Assembly (NCBI RefSeq): GCF_036226525.1
Contig: NZ_CP108487.1
Span: 7,378,001-7,442,000, forward strand
Origin: Kribbella sp. NBC_01245
GTDB lineage: Bacteria > Actinomycetota > Actinomycetes > Propionibacteriales > Kribbellaceae
Reading direction: 5' to 3'
Length of the DNA: 64,000 bases
The first letter of the stretch is position 1; every line of letters starts with the position of its first letter. A program made the translations under genes and the position numbers. Under the pieces are notes generated by a model, which saw only the letters and a program-made list of their open reading frames with translations, did no database searches and was not told the DNA's origin. Shown one piece after another: positions 8,342 to 16,889 of the stretch.

Positions 8342-8919
8342 GACCGGTCCTGCTCGTCATCGTCGTCGGCGAGGATGCCGAAGAGCGTGCGCCGCAGGTC
8401 GGCCAGCGCCTTGCGGGCTCGCACCTGCTGATCGGGAGTGCCGGCGGCGTGGATCTGCCAGAGCGCCGTACCCACCTGTCCGAGCAGCGGCTTCAGTCCG
8501 TTGTCGTCATCCTCCGCCGATGCGCTCATCGCCTCCCAGGGCGCCGATACCTCGTCGGCGTGCGCGGCGACGTACGCACGGCCCTCGTCAGTGAGCGTGA
8601 ACGTCCGGCGTCCGGTCTCGGCATCCGCTGTGACCAGACCTTCGTCCTCCAACTGCTGGAGGGTCGGGTAGATCGAGCCCGGGCTCGGCTTCCACGCGCC
8701 GCCGCTGCGCTCGGCGATCTCCTGGATGATCTGGTAGCCATTCGTCGGCTGCTCGGCCAGTACGGCGAGGATCGCGGCCCGTACGTCGCCGCGCCGCGCC
8801 TTCGGGCCACGCCAGCCGCGCGGTCCACCGGGTCCACCCGTCGGCCCGAACATCGGCCCACCGAACATCCCCCATTGCGCGCCGAACGGGTGGTGCCCGT
8901 GCCCGCGCCGCCCGCTCAT
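8338..8919 (-). CDS. PadR-family transcriptional regulator
   Basis: A 193-aa regulator with a His/Gly/Pro/Arg-rich N-terminal tail (GHGHHPFGAQWGMFGGPMFG) followed by the PadR winged helix at about residues 40-115: DVRAAILAVLAEQPTNGYQI, then PSPGSIYPTLQQLEDEGLV and RTFTLTDEG. The C-terminal part is a dimerising helix. The frame is open to an ATG at 9078, but AAGGAG lies properly before ATG 8919 and the usual N-terminus starts there. It probably represses itself and the coupled DUF1707 gene. Confidence 0.88.
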   Translation of the reverse strand: MSGRRGHGHHPFGAQWGMFGGPMFGPTGGPGGPRGWRGPKARRGDVRAAILAVLAEQPTNGYQIIQEIAERSGGAWKPSPGSIYPTLQQLEDEGLVTADAETGRRTFTLTDEGRAYVAAHADEVSAPWEAMSASAEDDDNGLKPLLGQVGTALWQIHAAGTPDQQVRARKALADLRRTLFGILADDDDEQDRS

Positions 8920-9054
8920 GGCGAGCCACTCCTTCTTGACGTCCTCGATGAACGAGCAGTCCCGCGCAATCTGCTGCCAAGGCCACCCAACTGTGTGCGC
9001 CGATCCGGTCATGCCGACCACTGTCCCCTCAGAAGAGCTGGTCCGATACATCAA

Positions 9055-9064
9055 CGATATATCG
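9055..9064. promoter_or_regulatory. CGATATATCG palindrome upstream of padR-type gene
   Basis: A perfect 10-bp AT-centred palindrome in the only AT-rich patch of the gap between the PadR start and the methyltransferase gene. It lies about 135 bp upstream of the chosen PadR start. PadR repressors commonly bind AT-rich palindromes at their own promoters, so this is a plausible autoregulatory site. Confidence 0.4.
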
Positions 9065-9100
9065 CGACCGATTGCCAACCAAGGCCCACAGCCGGGAAAA

Positions 9101-9724
9101 TCAGGGCGAGGTGGCGGTGCCGAGGGTGAAGGCGCCCAGTGGCTTCGGCGCGCCCGGCTCGTAGAAGATGTCGAGCTCGGTGACCTCGAATCCCGCGTTG
9201 GTCACCAGGTCGGCGATCGGCCGGGTGAGATGGCAGCCGCCGGCTAGTCGTTGCTGCAGGGGGTCGACGCGTCGTTGCCAGCGGCGTACCTTTTCGTCCT
9301 CCTCCGGCGCCAGCCCGTGCTCGACGAAGTGCAGAGTTCCACCGGGTTTGAGGACGCGCCGGATCTCCCGGAGGGCGGCGTCGGCGTCGGGGATGGTGCA
9401 GAGCGTCCAGGTGGATAAGGCGGTGTCGAAGCGGTTGTCGTCGAACGGCAACGACTGGCCGTCCAGCCCAGCTCGCCGTACCGGGATGTCGGTCGCCTCG
9501 ATGCGCTTGCCGGCCAGCTTCCAGCCGAGGTCGGACGGCTCGACGCCGGTCACACTGGTGACGGTCGCCGGGTAGTACGGAACGTTGTGCCCCGAACCGA
9601 ATCCGATCTCGACGACCTCGCCCGTCAGCCCGGCGCAGACTCGCTGCCGTACCGGCCGGGCCGTCTTGACCCCGCACGCGACATTGACGATGCGCGGCAG
9701 CACTCGCTCTGTATAGAACCCCAT
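9101..9724 (-). CDS. Class I SAM-dependent methyltransferase
   Basis: A 207-aa cytoplasmic methyltransferase of the Methyltransf_11/UbiE-like group. Motif I is VEIGFGSGHN (about residues 37-46), the acidic residue after strand two is in GVEPSD, and the later LPFDDNRFDTALSTWTLCTI and LKPGGTLHFVEHG segments are typical. The substrate cannot be inferred; comparable actinobacterial proteins are usually annotated only as class I methyltransferases. It stands alone, separated from PadR by about 180 bp. Confidence 0.85.
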   Translation of the reverse strand: MGFYTERVLPRIVNVACGVKTARPVRQRVCAGLTGEVVEIGFGSGHNVPYYPATVTSVTGVEPSDLGWKLAGKRIEATDIPVRRAGLDGQSLPFDDNRFDTALSTWTLCTIPDADAALREIRRVLKPGGTLHFVEHGLAPEEDEKVRRWQRRVDPLQQRLAGGCHLTRPIADLVTNAGFEVTELDIFYEPGAPKPLGAFTLGTATSP

Positions 9725-9930
9725 CGCGACCTCCGATCAGGGCTGCGGCGAGTCCGGCACGTCGTCGCGCTCGCGTTCGCCGTAGCGCCTACCAACCGGT
9801 CAGGCGTTGAAACCAATCGGCAGTAGGTGAAATTGAACCGTAACAGTCGCCTCTCTGGCGACGATAGGACGTGCAGGGGTGACTCGCCGCGCGTCCATGC
9901 GCGGCGAGCGCAATTCGAAGGGGGGCCTTA

Positions 9931-10383
9931 ATGGGCCGCAATCGTGGAGTGTTCGCCGTCGTTGCCGCAGTGTCGGCGATCGCAGTGGGAGGCCTGTTCG
10001 GCCTGAACGCCGCGCAAGCAGACACCAGCGGGACATCGACCGTGACCACAACCATTCCGACGACCAGCACGCCGCCGACGAGCGAACCGCCGGGCAACTG
10101 GTGCTCGCCGGGCTTCTGGAAGAACAACCCGCTCGCCGTGGCCGAGACGGGCGTCGACATGTCGCAGTACTACAACGACGGGTTCGACCCGGACGTCAAC
10201 GGCACGAAGAAGGGCGGCGTCGCGAACCCGACGCTCCAGCAGGTGCTGAACAGCCCGCAGTACTACGGCGGCGAGGCGTTCAACAACGTCGGTGACCTGC
10301 TCAGCAACGCCCACCCGGACGTCAGCTTCACCGGCGACCGCGTCGAAGACAGCTGCCCACTCTCCGCAGACGAAAGCCGCTAA
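9931..10383 (+). CDS. Secreted protein with CSPGFWKNN motif
   Basis: A 150-aa exported protein. Residues 1-30 are a signal peptide ending AAQA; a Thr/Pro-rich linker (about residues 33-52) follows; then the compact domain starts WCSPGFWKNNP, a Cys-X-Gly-X-Trp-Lys motif I remember from other secreted actinobacterial proteins of unknown role. Only two cysteines (about residues 57 and 144) are in the mature part, so one disulfide is likely. The ribosome site is a G-run just before the ATG. It is single-gene and ends at a strong hairpin. Confidence 0.72.
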   Translation: MGRNRGVFAVVAAVSAIAVGGLFGLNAAQADTSGTSTVTTTIPTTSTPPTSEPPGNWCSPGFWKNNPLAVAETGVDMSQYYNDGFDPDVNGTKKGGVANPTLQQVLNSPQYYGGEAFNNVGDLLSNAHPDVSFTGDRVEDSCPLSADESR

Positions 10384-10397
10384 CCACCAACACCCGA

Positions 10398-10423
10398 CGG
10401 CGAGCGGCGTGGTCCGCTCGCCG
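10398..10423. terminator. Bidirectional hairpin terminator
   Basis: Perfect 10-bp stem (CGGCGAGCGG with CCGCTCGCCG) and a 6-base loop between two convergent genes. No U tract, as is common in actinobacteria. Confidence 0.7.
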
Positions 10424-10437
10424 CCGAGTGGTCGGCG

Positions 10438-11418
10438 TTAGATGCAGGTGACCGCGTCCTTGATGACCGTGAATGCCGTCGGGTCGTTGAAGGCTGTGTG
10501 GACGCCCTTCTCGGCTACAACGCCCACGATGTCCGGTCGGCCGTTGGACTTGCCCACATAGCCCGCAACCTTGGCTAGTGACTCCTGCACGGCCTGGCGC
10601 GGGACGCTGAACTTGAAGAGCCCATGACCCGCTGGATCATTCGTGCCGGCAAACCAGCCCACTAGGTCCTGGGCGGCCTTGCAGTCCTGGACGAAGTACC
10701 TGAAGCCGTCAGACGGAATGTTCTTCAACAGGCCGGTCTTCTGGACCTCGGCAACCTCTGCCGGCGTACCGATCTTGTAGAGCGTGATGTAAGCCTCTGT
10801 GCTGCCAAGGATCGTGGAACCCGGTGTACCGAACGGGGAAGGTAGGGCCCGGACTGTCGGCGAATTCATCGCCTGCGCGGATCCGGTGCTCTCGACCGTG
10901 TTGAACTCGACCACGAACCGTCCACCGCTACTGCATTGGCCGGGCGTCAGCGTCGCATCGAGTTTCAGCGCATCCAGTTGGAAATAGTTGAACATGGTGG
11001 TGCCCGGCGCCGGCTCCAGCGTGGTCGACTGAGTTGAGCTGAGGTAGGCCAACGGGGCGGCTCCGCAGGCCCAGGCCCACCGATACTGCAGGGTCGCCTT
11101 CTTCGGACTCGGCTGTCCCTGGGCATCGAACTTCGGCCAGGCCGCGAAGTAGGCCGTGACCTTCACCGGCTTGCTGGTATCCACCCACAGCGCCGACAGC
11201 TTGTCCGCATCCCACAGGTTGTCGTAGCTGATCGACGCGTACCCACCGCCGAACTGCAACGCCCGCCCCAACGGCACCGGCGCATCCGGATCCGCCGCCG
11301 TCCGCTCGACCGGCGCGGCCACCCCTGGCGCGGCTGCCGCATTCACTCCACCAACCAGACCAGCACACCCGACGAGTACGACTACCGCACGAATAACCCG
11401 CCGCCGAAAAGCAGACAT
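10438..11418 (-). CDS. Secreted protein of unknown function
   Basis: A 326-aa protein with a clear signal peptide (RRRVIRAVVVLVGCAGLVGGVNAAAA). The start at 11418 is preferred over 11445 because GGAG stands seven bases before it. The mature part has few cysteines (CGAAP, GQCSSGG, QDCKAAQD and the C-terminal Cys) and many aromatic residues, suggesting a beta-rich extracellular domain. I do not recognise a family. Neighbours are unrelated: a hairpin downstream and a divergent STAND-LuxR gene upstream, which might regulate it. Confidence 0.6.
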   Translation of the reverse strand: MSAFRRRVIRAVVVLVGCAGLVGGVNAAAAPGVAAPVERTAADPDAPVPLGRALQFGGGYASISYDNLWDADKLSALWVDTSKPVKVTAYFAAWPKFDAQGQPSPKKATLQYRWAWACGAAPLAYLSSTQSTTLEPAPGTTMFNYFQLDALKLDATLTPGQCSSGGRFVVEFNTVESTGSAQAMNSPTVRALPSPFGTPGSTILGSTEAYITLYKIGTPAEVAEVQKTGLLKNIPSDGFRYFVQDCKAAQDLVGWFAGTNDPAGHGLFKFSVPRQAVQESLAKVAGYVGKSNGRPDIVGVVAEKGVHTAFNDPTAFTVIKDAVTCI

Positions 11419-11585
11419 ATAGAACTCCCTCACGAAGCGTCTCACCCAACACTTCGAGGCTATTCACGCCAAGGCCCACCCCCACCCCAAACGCCCTGCA
11501 ACTTCCTGCAACAGAAGGTCAGGCGTGCACGAGCTGTGCCGCCTCGCTTAGGGGGTCATCGAGGGGTTGGACCACAGAGGCGCTG

Positions 11586-13841
11586 GTGCTGGCGGCCGGG
11601 GCTTGGCGGGGCGACACTTTGGTCGTGGGTCAGCAAGGGGAGCGACCGAGTCCTTCGATACCTGTGCCTCTCACGGCGTTGATCGGCCGCGAGTCGGAGC
11701 TGCAGTCGGTCAGCGGCATGCTTCGCAGAGCCAGGCTGGTGACGCTGACCGGCCCGGGTGGGGTGGGTAAGACCCGGACAGCCATCGAGTTCGGACGTCG
11801 GCAGGCCCGGAAGCAGGCCGATGGCGTGTGGCTGGTTGATCTCGCGTCGGTGGCGGCAGAAGACGTCGCGGCGGCGACGACACGGGTGCTCGACATTCGG
11901 GGCGCCGCGGGGGACTCGAGCACCGAGGTCGTACGGCGGTACCTGGCCGACCGTGATGCGTTGCTTCTCCTCGACAACTGCGAGCACCTCCTCGACGCGT
12001 GCGCGGAGTTCAGCACCACGCTGCTCGGCGCCTGCGCGAAGCTCCGGATCTTGGCCACCAGCCGCGAGCCGCTCGGCATCACCGGCGAGGCGGTGTGGCG
12101 CCTTGAACCCCTTCGCCCCGACCACGCCTACCGCCTGTTCCTCGAGCGCGCCCGTGAACGCAGCCCCGAGCTGGTTCCGGACGACGACACCGAAGCGGCC
12201 ATCCTCGAAATTTGCGCACGGGTCGACCACCTCCCGCTCGGGCTCGAGCTGGCGGCCGCCCGAGTGTCGATCATGTCGCCGTCCGAGATTCTCGCCAGTC
12301 TCGAAGCCCACCTGGGGGAACTGGGCCGGCCGCGGCGGTCTGCGTCCGCGCGCCATCGCAGCGTTCGAGCCGCGGTCGAGTGGAGCTACAACCTGCTCGA
12401 TCCCGTCGAGCAGGCCGCGTTCCGGAGCCTCGCCGTATTCGTCGGCGGGTTTGACGCCGACGCCGCGCGCGCGGTCGCCTCCCTATCGCTCGAGATGCTG
12501 GCCGGGCTGGTGGACAAGTCGCTGATCACCGTTGTAACGGCGCCGCAGCGCCGTACGCGATATCGGCTCCTGGAGACCATGCGGGAGTACGCCGCGGCGC
12601 AGCTTGTCTCGGCCGACGAGGAGGCCGGGGCGCGGGCGCGACATCTGCGGCACTTCGCCACCATCGGCATTCCTGCCGAGGAAGGGTGGTGGTCGCCAGG
12701 CGTGGCCGCCTTGCTGGCGGAACGGGCGGACGACTACGGGAACGTGCGCGCCGCTATTGAGTGGGCGCTGGCCACGGAGTCCTGCGTGGCGATGCGAATG
12801 CTCGTCACGACGAGGGATCTCTTCTTCATCCTGGGTCAGGCCGACGGGAGGCGGCTGACGGAGGAGGCTCTGCGGCGGTGCCCTGAGCGGAACAGCGATC
12901 GGGCCGAATGCACGCTCGCCGCCGGCCAATATGCCTACCTGCTCGTTGACATGCCCGCCGCCTTCGCGCTGACGACAGAGGCGGTCGAGCTGAGCGCCGA
13001 ATTGGGCGAGCGCGCGGCCGAGGGCAGGGCGCATTGGTTCCTCGGGCTGCAGAAGTTGTTCGGAGCGGGGCCCGACAACGGACGCGAGCACTTTGTCACC
13101 GCCCGCGCCATCCAGCAGGAGACCGGCGACCTGCGTGCCGAGGGGCGGACCACCGCCACACTCGGCCTCGTCTTGGCCAAGGAAGGTGAGCCCGCCGCTG
13201 CCCGGAAGCTCCTCGAGGAGGCTCTCTCGATAGGCGTGGCTGCCCAGGACCGGGCGAGCCAGGGCCAGGCGAACCTCTACCTCGGCATCCTGGCCGGGTC
13301 GTCAGCCGACCCGGATGGCGCGTCGTCGTACTTCCGGGAAGCGGTCGAGTGCTTTCAGTACTACCAAGACTCCACGCTGCTGCCGGCGGCGCTCGTCGGC
13401 CAGGCGAGCGTGGTGGTCCGACGCGATCCGCGGACCGCGCTTCTGGTCCTGGCCGCCGCGTGGGAGGTGCGAGCCCGCAACGGCGGCGACTTCCCGCCGT
13501 ACATCCGGGCGATGGCTGAGCAAACCCGCGCCGCCGCGGCCGAGGGAACCGCCGACGACACGGCCCGGCTGTGGAAAGAGGGCTCACGGCTGGCCGTTGA
13601 CGAGGCCATCGCGCTGGCGTTCGGCACGACCCGGCCGAGGATCTCGCACGACCTCGGGGTCAGCCGGCGTGAACTCGACGCCATCCGGCTCGTCGCCGAC
13701 GGCCTGTCGAACAAGGAGATTGCCGCCCGGCTGCACCTCTCGGTCCGGACGGTCGAGACTCATGTACGCCACGCGCTGACCAAGACAGGCCTGGTCAACC
13801 GCACGCAACTCGCGACCTGGGCGCGCGAACGGGGCGAGTAA
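11586..13841 (+). CDS. STAND ATPase regulator with LuxR-type HTH
   Basis: Up to 751 aa. Order of parts: a short N-terminus, an NB-ARC/AAA-type ATPase with Walker A GPGGVGKTR at about 56-64, Walker B region LLLLDNCEHLLDAC and sensor SREPLGITGEAVWRLEPL, a helical arm (ARHRSVRAAVEWSYNLL), TPR-like repeats from about 400 to 660, and a C-terminal LuxR helix-turn-helix (LVADGLSNKEIAARLHLSVRT, near 700-730). Such proteins act as ATP-gated activators. The start is uncertain: GTG 11586 is the longest, and other GTGs at codons 14 and 26 also precede the ATPase. It may act on the divergent secreted-protein gene or the SnoaL gene downstream. Confidence 0.87.
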   Translation: MLAAGAWRGDTLVVGQQGERPSPSIPVPLTALIGRESELQSVSGMLRRARLVTLTGPGGVGKTRTAIEFGRRQARKQADGVWLVDLASVAAEDVAAATTRVLDIRGAAGDSSTEVVRRYLADRDALLLLDNCEHLLDACAEFSTTLLGACAKLRILATSREPLGITGEAVWRLEPLRPDHAYRLFLERARERSPELVPDDDTEAAILEICARVDHLPLGLELAAARVSIMSPSEILASLEAHLGELGRPRRSASARHRSVRAAVEWSYNLLDPVEQAAFRSLAVFVGGFDADAARAVASLSLEMLAGLVDKSLITVVTAPQRRTRYRLLETMREYAAAQLVSADEEAGARARHLRHFATIGIPAEEGWWSPGVAALLAERADDYGNVRAAIEWALATESCVAMRMLVTTRDLFFILGQADGRRLTEEALRRCPERNSDRAECTLAAGQYAYLLVDMPAAFALTTEAVELSAELGERAAEGRAHWFLGLQKLFGAGPDNGREHFVTARAIQQETGDLRAEGRTTATLGLVLAKEGEPAAARKLLEEALSIGVAAQDRASQGQANLYLGILAGSSADPDGASSYFREAVECFQYYQDSTLLPAALVGQASVVVRRDPRTALLVLAAAWEVRARNGGDFPPYIRAMAEQTRAAAAEGTADDTARLWKEGSRLAVDEAIALAFGTTRPRISHDLGVSRRELDAIRLVADGLSNKEIAARLHLSVRTVETHVRHALTKTGLVNRTQLATWARERGE

Positions 13842-13955
13842 GAGTCAGTGGTGAATCCGCGATCGCACTGATGTGAGCACCCGAGCCCGATTTCTACGGT
13901 GAACCAATAGATCCCGCGGCGGTGACATTTCCGCCTTCTCACAGGAGGTTTACCG

Positions 13956-14423
13956 ATGCGATCAGATTCGAAGTCCACGATGGCGACGATGACCGGGGGT
14001 GGCTTCGACGACGCAGTCGAGGCGTTCCGGCGCGCTCAGGCCGCGTTCGTGCAGGGCGATCCGAAGCCGGTCACGGAGTTGTTCTCGCGGCGCGACGACG
14101 TCACGCTCGCGAATCCGCTCCTTCCGCCTCAGGTCGGACCAGTCGCGGTCGGCAAGGCAGCGGCAGCGGCTGCGGCGCAGATCAGGGACGGCGCCATGCG
14201 CGGTTACGACGAGGTTTCCCGCTACAGCACCGCTGACCTTGGCTATGTCGTCCAGATCGAGCGGGCGCAGGCACGCTTCGGGGGAAGCGAGGACATGGCT
14301 CTTGTCGCACTGCGGGTCACCTTGATCTTCCGGCGCGAGGGAGACGCCTGGAAGATCGTGCACCGCCACGCCGACCCGATCACGACCCCTCAACCGATCA
14401 GCACGCTCCTCGAGACGAACTGA
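13956..14423 (+). CDS. SnoaL-like / NTF2-fold protein
   Basis: A 155-aa protein preceded by a perfect AGGAGG site. The pattern FDDAVEAFRRAQAAFVQGDP, a central ANPLLPPQVGPVAVGK, and the closing LRVTLIFRREGDAWKIVHRHAD matches the NTF2-like SnoaL_3/DUF4440 fold of small cone-shaped alpha-beta proteins that bind or isomerise hydrophobic ligands. No catalytic residues can be assigned with confidence. It stands alone downstream of the STAND-LuxR gene. Confidence 0.78.
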   Translation: MRSDSKSTMATMTGGGFDDAVEAFRRAQAAFVQGDPKPVTELFSRRDDVTLANPLLPPQVGPVAVGKAAAAAAAQIRDGAMRGYDEVSRYSTADLGYVVQIERAQARFGGSEDMALVALRVTLIFRREGDAWKIVHRHADPITTPQPISTLLETN

Positions 14424-14541
14424 CCCCGACGGTGCCCCCGCAGGGCCAGGCCGGTCAGTCGCGGAAGTCGGCGTTAGCGGAGGCTGCGCTCTGGGAACCG
14501 GCTCCTGATCGGAGTACACAAGGAGGAAAAGTTGAGCGCTC

Positions 14542-15936
14542 ATGACCAGAATGAGCAAGGGGGGAAAGATGATGCGAAAGCTTCGGGCTGCGCTGGTCGG
14601 CGGATCGGCCGCGTTATTGGTGGGCTTGGCGGTCATGCCGGCCGCTGCCACCGTCATCGACCAGGGCACCTATTCGGGGACGGACTCGTTTGTCTACAAC
14701 GATTGCGGATATCCGGTCGGAGTACAGGCAGAGTTCAGCGGCAGCTACCGCGTGCGTGCAGGCAAGAATGCCGATGAATCCGCATTCTTCCTCAAGGACA
14801 CGTCCACATATCGCGAGATCCACACGAACCTCGAGACTGGCGAGTGGTTCGTGGTGCGCGGCCGGAGTGTGACGAACGAGATCGGCGCCACGAGAGTGGA
14901 GGGCTCCGTCTTCGAGTTCGTCACCGTCCTGGCCGGCCAGCCGTTCGTGGTGGAGGACTCCTCGGGCAATGTCGTGCTGCGGGACCGTGGTGCCGTCCGA
15001 TACCGGACGCTCTTCGACACCGGTGGTGACGACCAGCCAGGAGGGACCTTCCTCGAGTTCTTGGGCGCCGAGATCAGGGGTCCGCATCCGAGCTTCTTCG
15101 TCGATTTCTGCAAGGTCGCGGGAGATCTGATCGGCACCGGATCGTCTCAGCGGCTCACGGCCCGCCCTGCTGGGACGACGGATGCGCCTTCGGGATATTA
15201 CGAATACCTTCCGCCCGACTACGACGAGGCCGGGCGGAGCCCACTCCTGGTGTTTCTGCACGGGTTCGGTGAGAACGGCGACGGCTCACCTGCCGAGTTG
15301 GGCAACCTCCTCGCCACGGGCATCCCTCAGCTCATCAGGAACAGCGGGTGGCCGTCCGAGCGTCCCTTCGTGGTTCTTGCTCCGCAACACGCGAACCCGA
15401 CGGATGATGCGCCCTATGCCGCCTGTGAGAATGCCGTGCACCCTGGTTCCTGCGTGATGAGGATCCAGCACGACCTGGGCCATCCGGAGAATGGCTCGCC
15501 ATGCACCACCCCCGCGGAGGTGCGCGAATTCTTGGCGTACGCGATCGCAAACTATGACGTCGACCCGCAGCGGATTTATCTGACCGGGCTGAGCTGCGGC
15601 GCCTTCGGCGCGTGGGAGTACGTTGCCGAGCAGGCGGGCCCCCAGGTCGCAGCCATGGTCCCGATCGCCGGTGATGCCCGCCCCGCGTGGGACGCCGCGA
15701 AGTGTGGACTTGGTGAGGTCGCCATCTGGGCCTTCCACGGCGACGCGGACGATGTCGTGGCTCCGGCAGGCAGTATCGAGCCGATGACCGATTTGATGGC
15801 GTGTCCCGCGCCGCCGCGGCGCGACGCCGAGCTGACGGTCTACCCCGGCGTGGACCATGACTCCTGGACACGTACCTACAACCTCAGTGCCGGCCACGAC
15901 ATCTACAACTGGCTGCTCGGCTTCACGATCCCGTAA
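14542..15936 (+). CDS. Secreted esterase, alpha/beta hydrolase fold
   Basis: A 464-aa exported enzyme. After the signal peptide (cleavage near VMPAAA) comes an unrecognised N-terminal domain of about 160 residues, then from about residue 215 a carboxylesterase/phospholipase-type alpha/beta hydrolase: oxyanion region LLVFLHGFGENGDG, nucleophile Ser351 in GLSCGAFG, Asp near 399 in FHGDADDVV, His near 438 in PGVDHDSW. This resembles secreted feruloyl/acetyl-xylan esterase-like or PHB-depolymerase-like enzymes. In-frame ATGs at 14551, 14569 and 14572 are alternative starts; the last pair follows a G-rich ribosome site closely. Confidence 0.78.
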   Translation: MTRMSKGGKMMRKLRAALVGGSAALLVGLAVMPAAATVIDQGTYSGTDSFVYNDCGYPVGVQAEFSGSYRVRAGKNADESAFFLKDTSTYREIHTNLETGEWFVVRGRSVTNEIGATRVEGSVFEFVTVLAGQPFVVEDSSGNVVLRDRGAVRYRTLFDTGGDDQPGGTFLEFLGAEIRGPHPSFFVDFCKVAGDLIGTGSSQRLTARPAGTTDAPSGYYEYLPPDYDEAGRSPLLVFLHGFGENGDGSPAELGNLLATGIPQLIRNSGWPSERPFVVLAPQHANPTDDAPYAACENAVHPGSCVMRIQHDLGHPENGSPCTTPAEVREFLAYAIANYDVDPQRIYLTGLSCGAFGAWEYVAEQAGPQVAAMVPIAGDARPAWDAAKCGLGEVAIWAFHGDADDVVAPAGSIEPMTDLMACPAPPRRDAELTVYPGVDHDSWTRTYNLSAGHDIYNWLLGFTIP

Positions 15937-15955
15937 AGGTCTGGCCGTCACCCGT

Positions 15956-15993
15956 GTGATGCATCGAGGGTCTTCGGCCCCTGGGTGCATCAC
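15956..15993. terminator. Hairpin between convergent genes
   Basis: GTGATGCA and TGCATCAC arms, with an internal GGG/CCC pair in the loop, between the esterase gene and the ABC permease gene. It is likely a two-way terminator. Confidence 0.6.
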
Positions 15994-16010
15994 CCGGGAT
16001 GTCTCTGTTC

Positions 16011-16889
16011 TCAGCCCTTGACGGCACCCATCGTGAAGCCGGCGATGAACCGGTTCAGGAACAAGTTGAACACGAGTGCGATCGGCACTGCGACGAGAAC
16101 TGTTGCCGCCTGCAGCGACTGCCAGAAGAACACGTCGCCGCGCACCAGGGCCGTCGGTACGCCGGTGCTGATCGGCTTCTCTGTGGTTGGCGAGACGAAG
16201 GCCAGGGCATAGATGAACTCGCTCGCCGTCAGTGTGAACGCGAACACGACGACGGCGACGATGCCGGGGAAGACGAGGGGGAGGACGATGCGGGCGAACG
16301 CGCCGAGCCTGCTGTACCCGTCGACCATGGCCTGCTCCTCGATGTCCTTCGGGATCGCGCGGAGGAAGCCCATCAGCAGCCACACCGAGACCGGGATCGT
16401 GATGGTCGGGTAGACGAGTATGAGCGCCCAGGTCTTATCCTGCAGGCCTGCGGCCACAACGACGCGCGACAGCGAGAGGAACAGCAAGGTGGGCGGCACC
16501 AGGTAGACGAAGAAGATCGCGATCGCCATCGGACCTGACCAGGGCCGGTCGAGTCGCGCCAGGCTGTAGGCCGCGGGCAGGCCGAGGCCGAGGGTGATCG
16601 CGGTGACAAGCAGTCCCACCCAGAGCGTGTTCCAGACGAAGGTCGGGAAATCCGTGCTGGTGAAGAGGTAGTCGACGTGCTCGCGCGTGGGGGCCAGATT
16701 GAAGATGAATGGGTTGTTGTCGCGGCGGTAGAGGTCCCGGTTCTCCTTGAACGCGGTGATCGCCGCCCACAGGAACGGTCCGGCCGCGAATAGCGCCGCC
16801 ATGGCCGCGAGCACGTACACGGTCACGCGCGACGCGATGTGTCGCCGGCGCGCCTGCCGCCGCATCCGTTCGACCTCGGCGGCCCTCAT
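16011..16889 (-). CDS. Sugar ABC transporter permease, MalG type
   Basis: A 292-aa membrane subunit with six hydrophobic stretches. The EAA loop EEQAMVDGYSRLGAFARIVLPLV contacts the ATPase, and the C-terminus GFTMGAVKG is typical. The frame is open much further upstream through the neighbouring gene, but ATG 16889 overlaps that gene's stop (ATGA) and has GGAGGTCAC before it. Last gene of a four-gene operon: binding protein, ATPase, MalF, MalG. Confidence 0.93.
   Translation of the reverse strand: MRAAEVERMRRQARRRHIASRVTVYVLAAMAALFAAGPFLWAAITAFKENRDLYRRDNNPFIFNLAPTREHVDYLFTSTDFPTFVWNTLWVGLLVTAITLGLGLPAAYSLARLDRPWSGPMAIAIFFVYLVPPTLLFLSLSRVVVAAGLQDKTWALILVYPTITIPVSVWLLMGFLRAIPKDIEEQAMVDGYSRLGAFARIVLPLVFPGIVAVVVFAFTLTASEFIYALAFVSPTTEKPISTGVPTALVRGDVFFWQSLQAATVLVAVPIALVFNLFLNRFIAGFTMGAVKG

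Noticed and set aside
14532..14777. TTG-started short frame just after AGGAGG
   Set aside because: Good ribosome site spacing but the product has no signal peptide or fold, and the overlapping esterase frame carries the signal peptide and catalytic domain.
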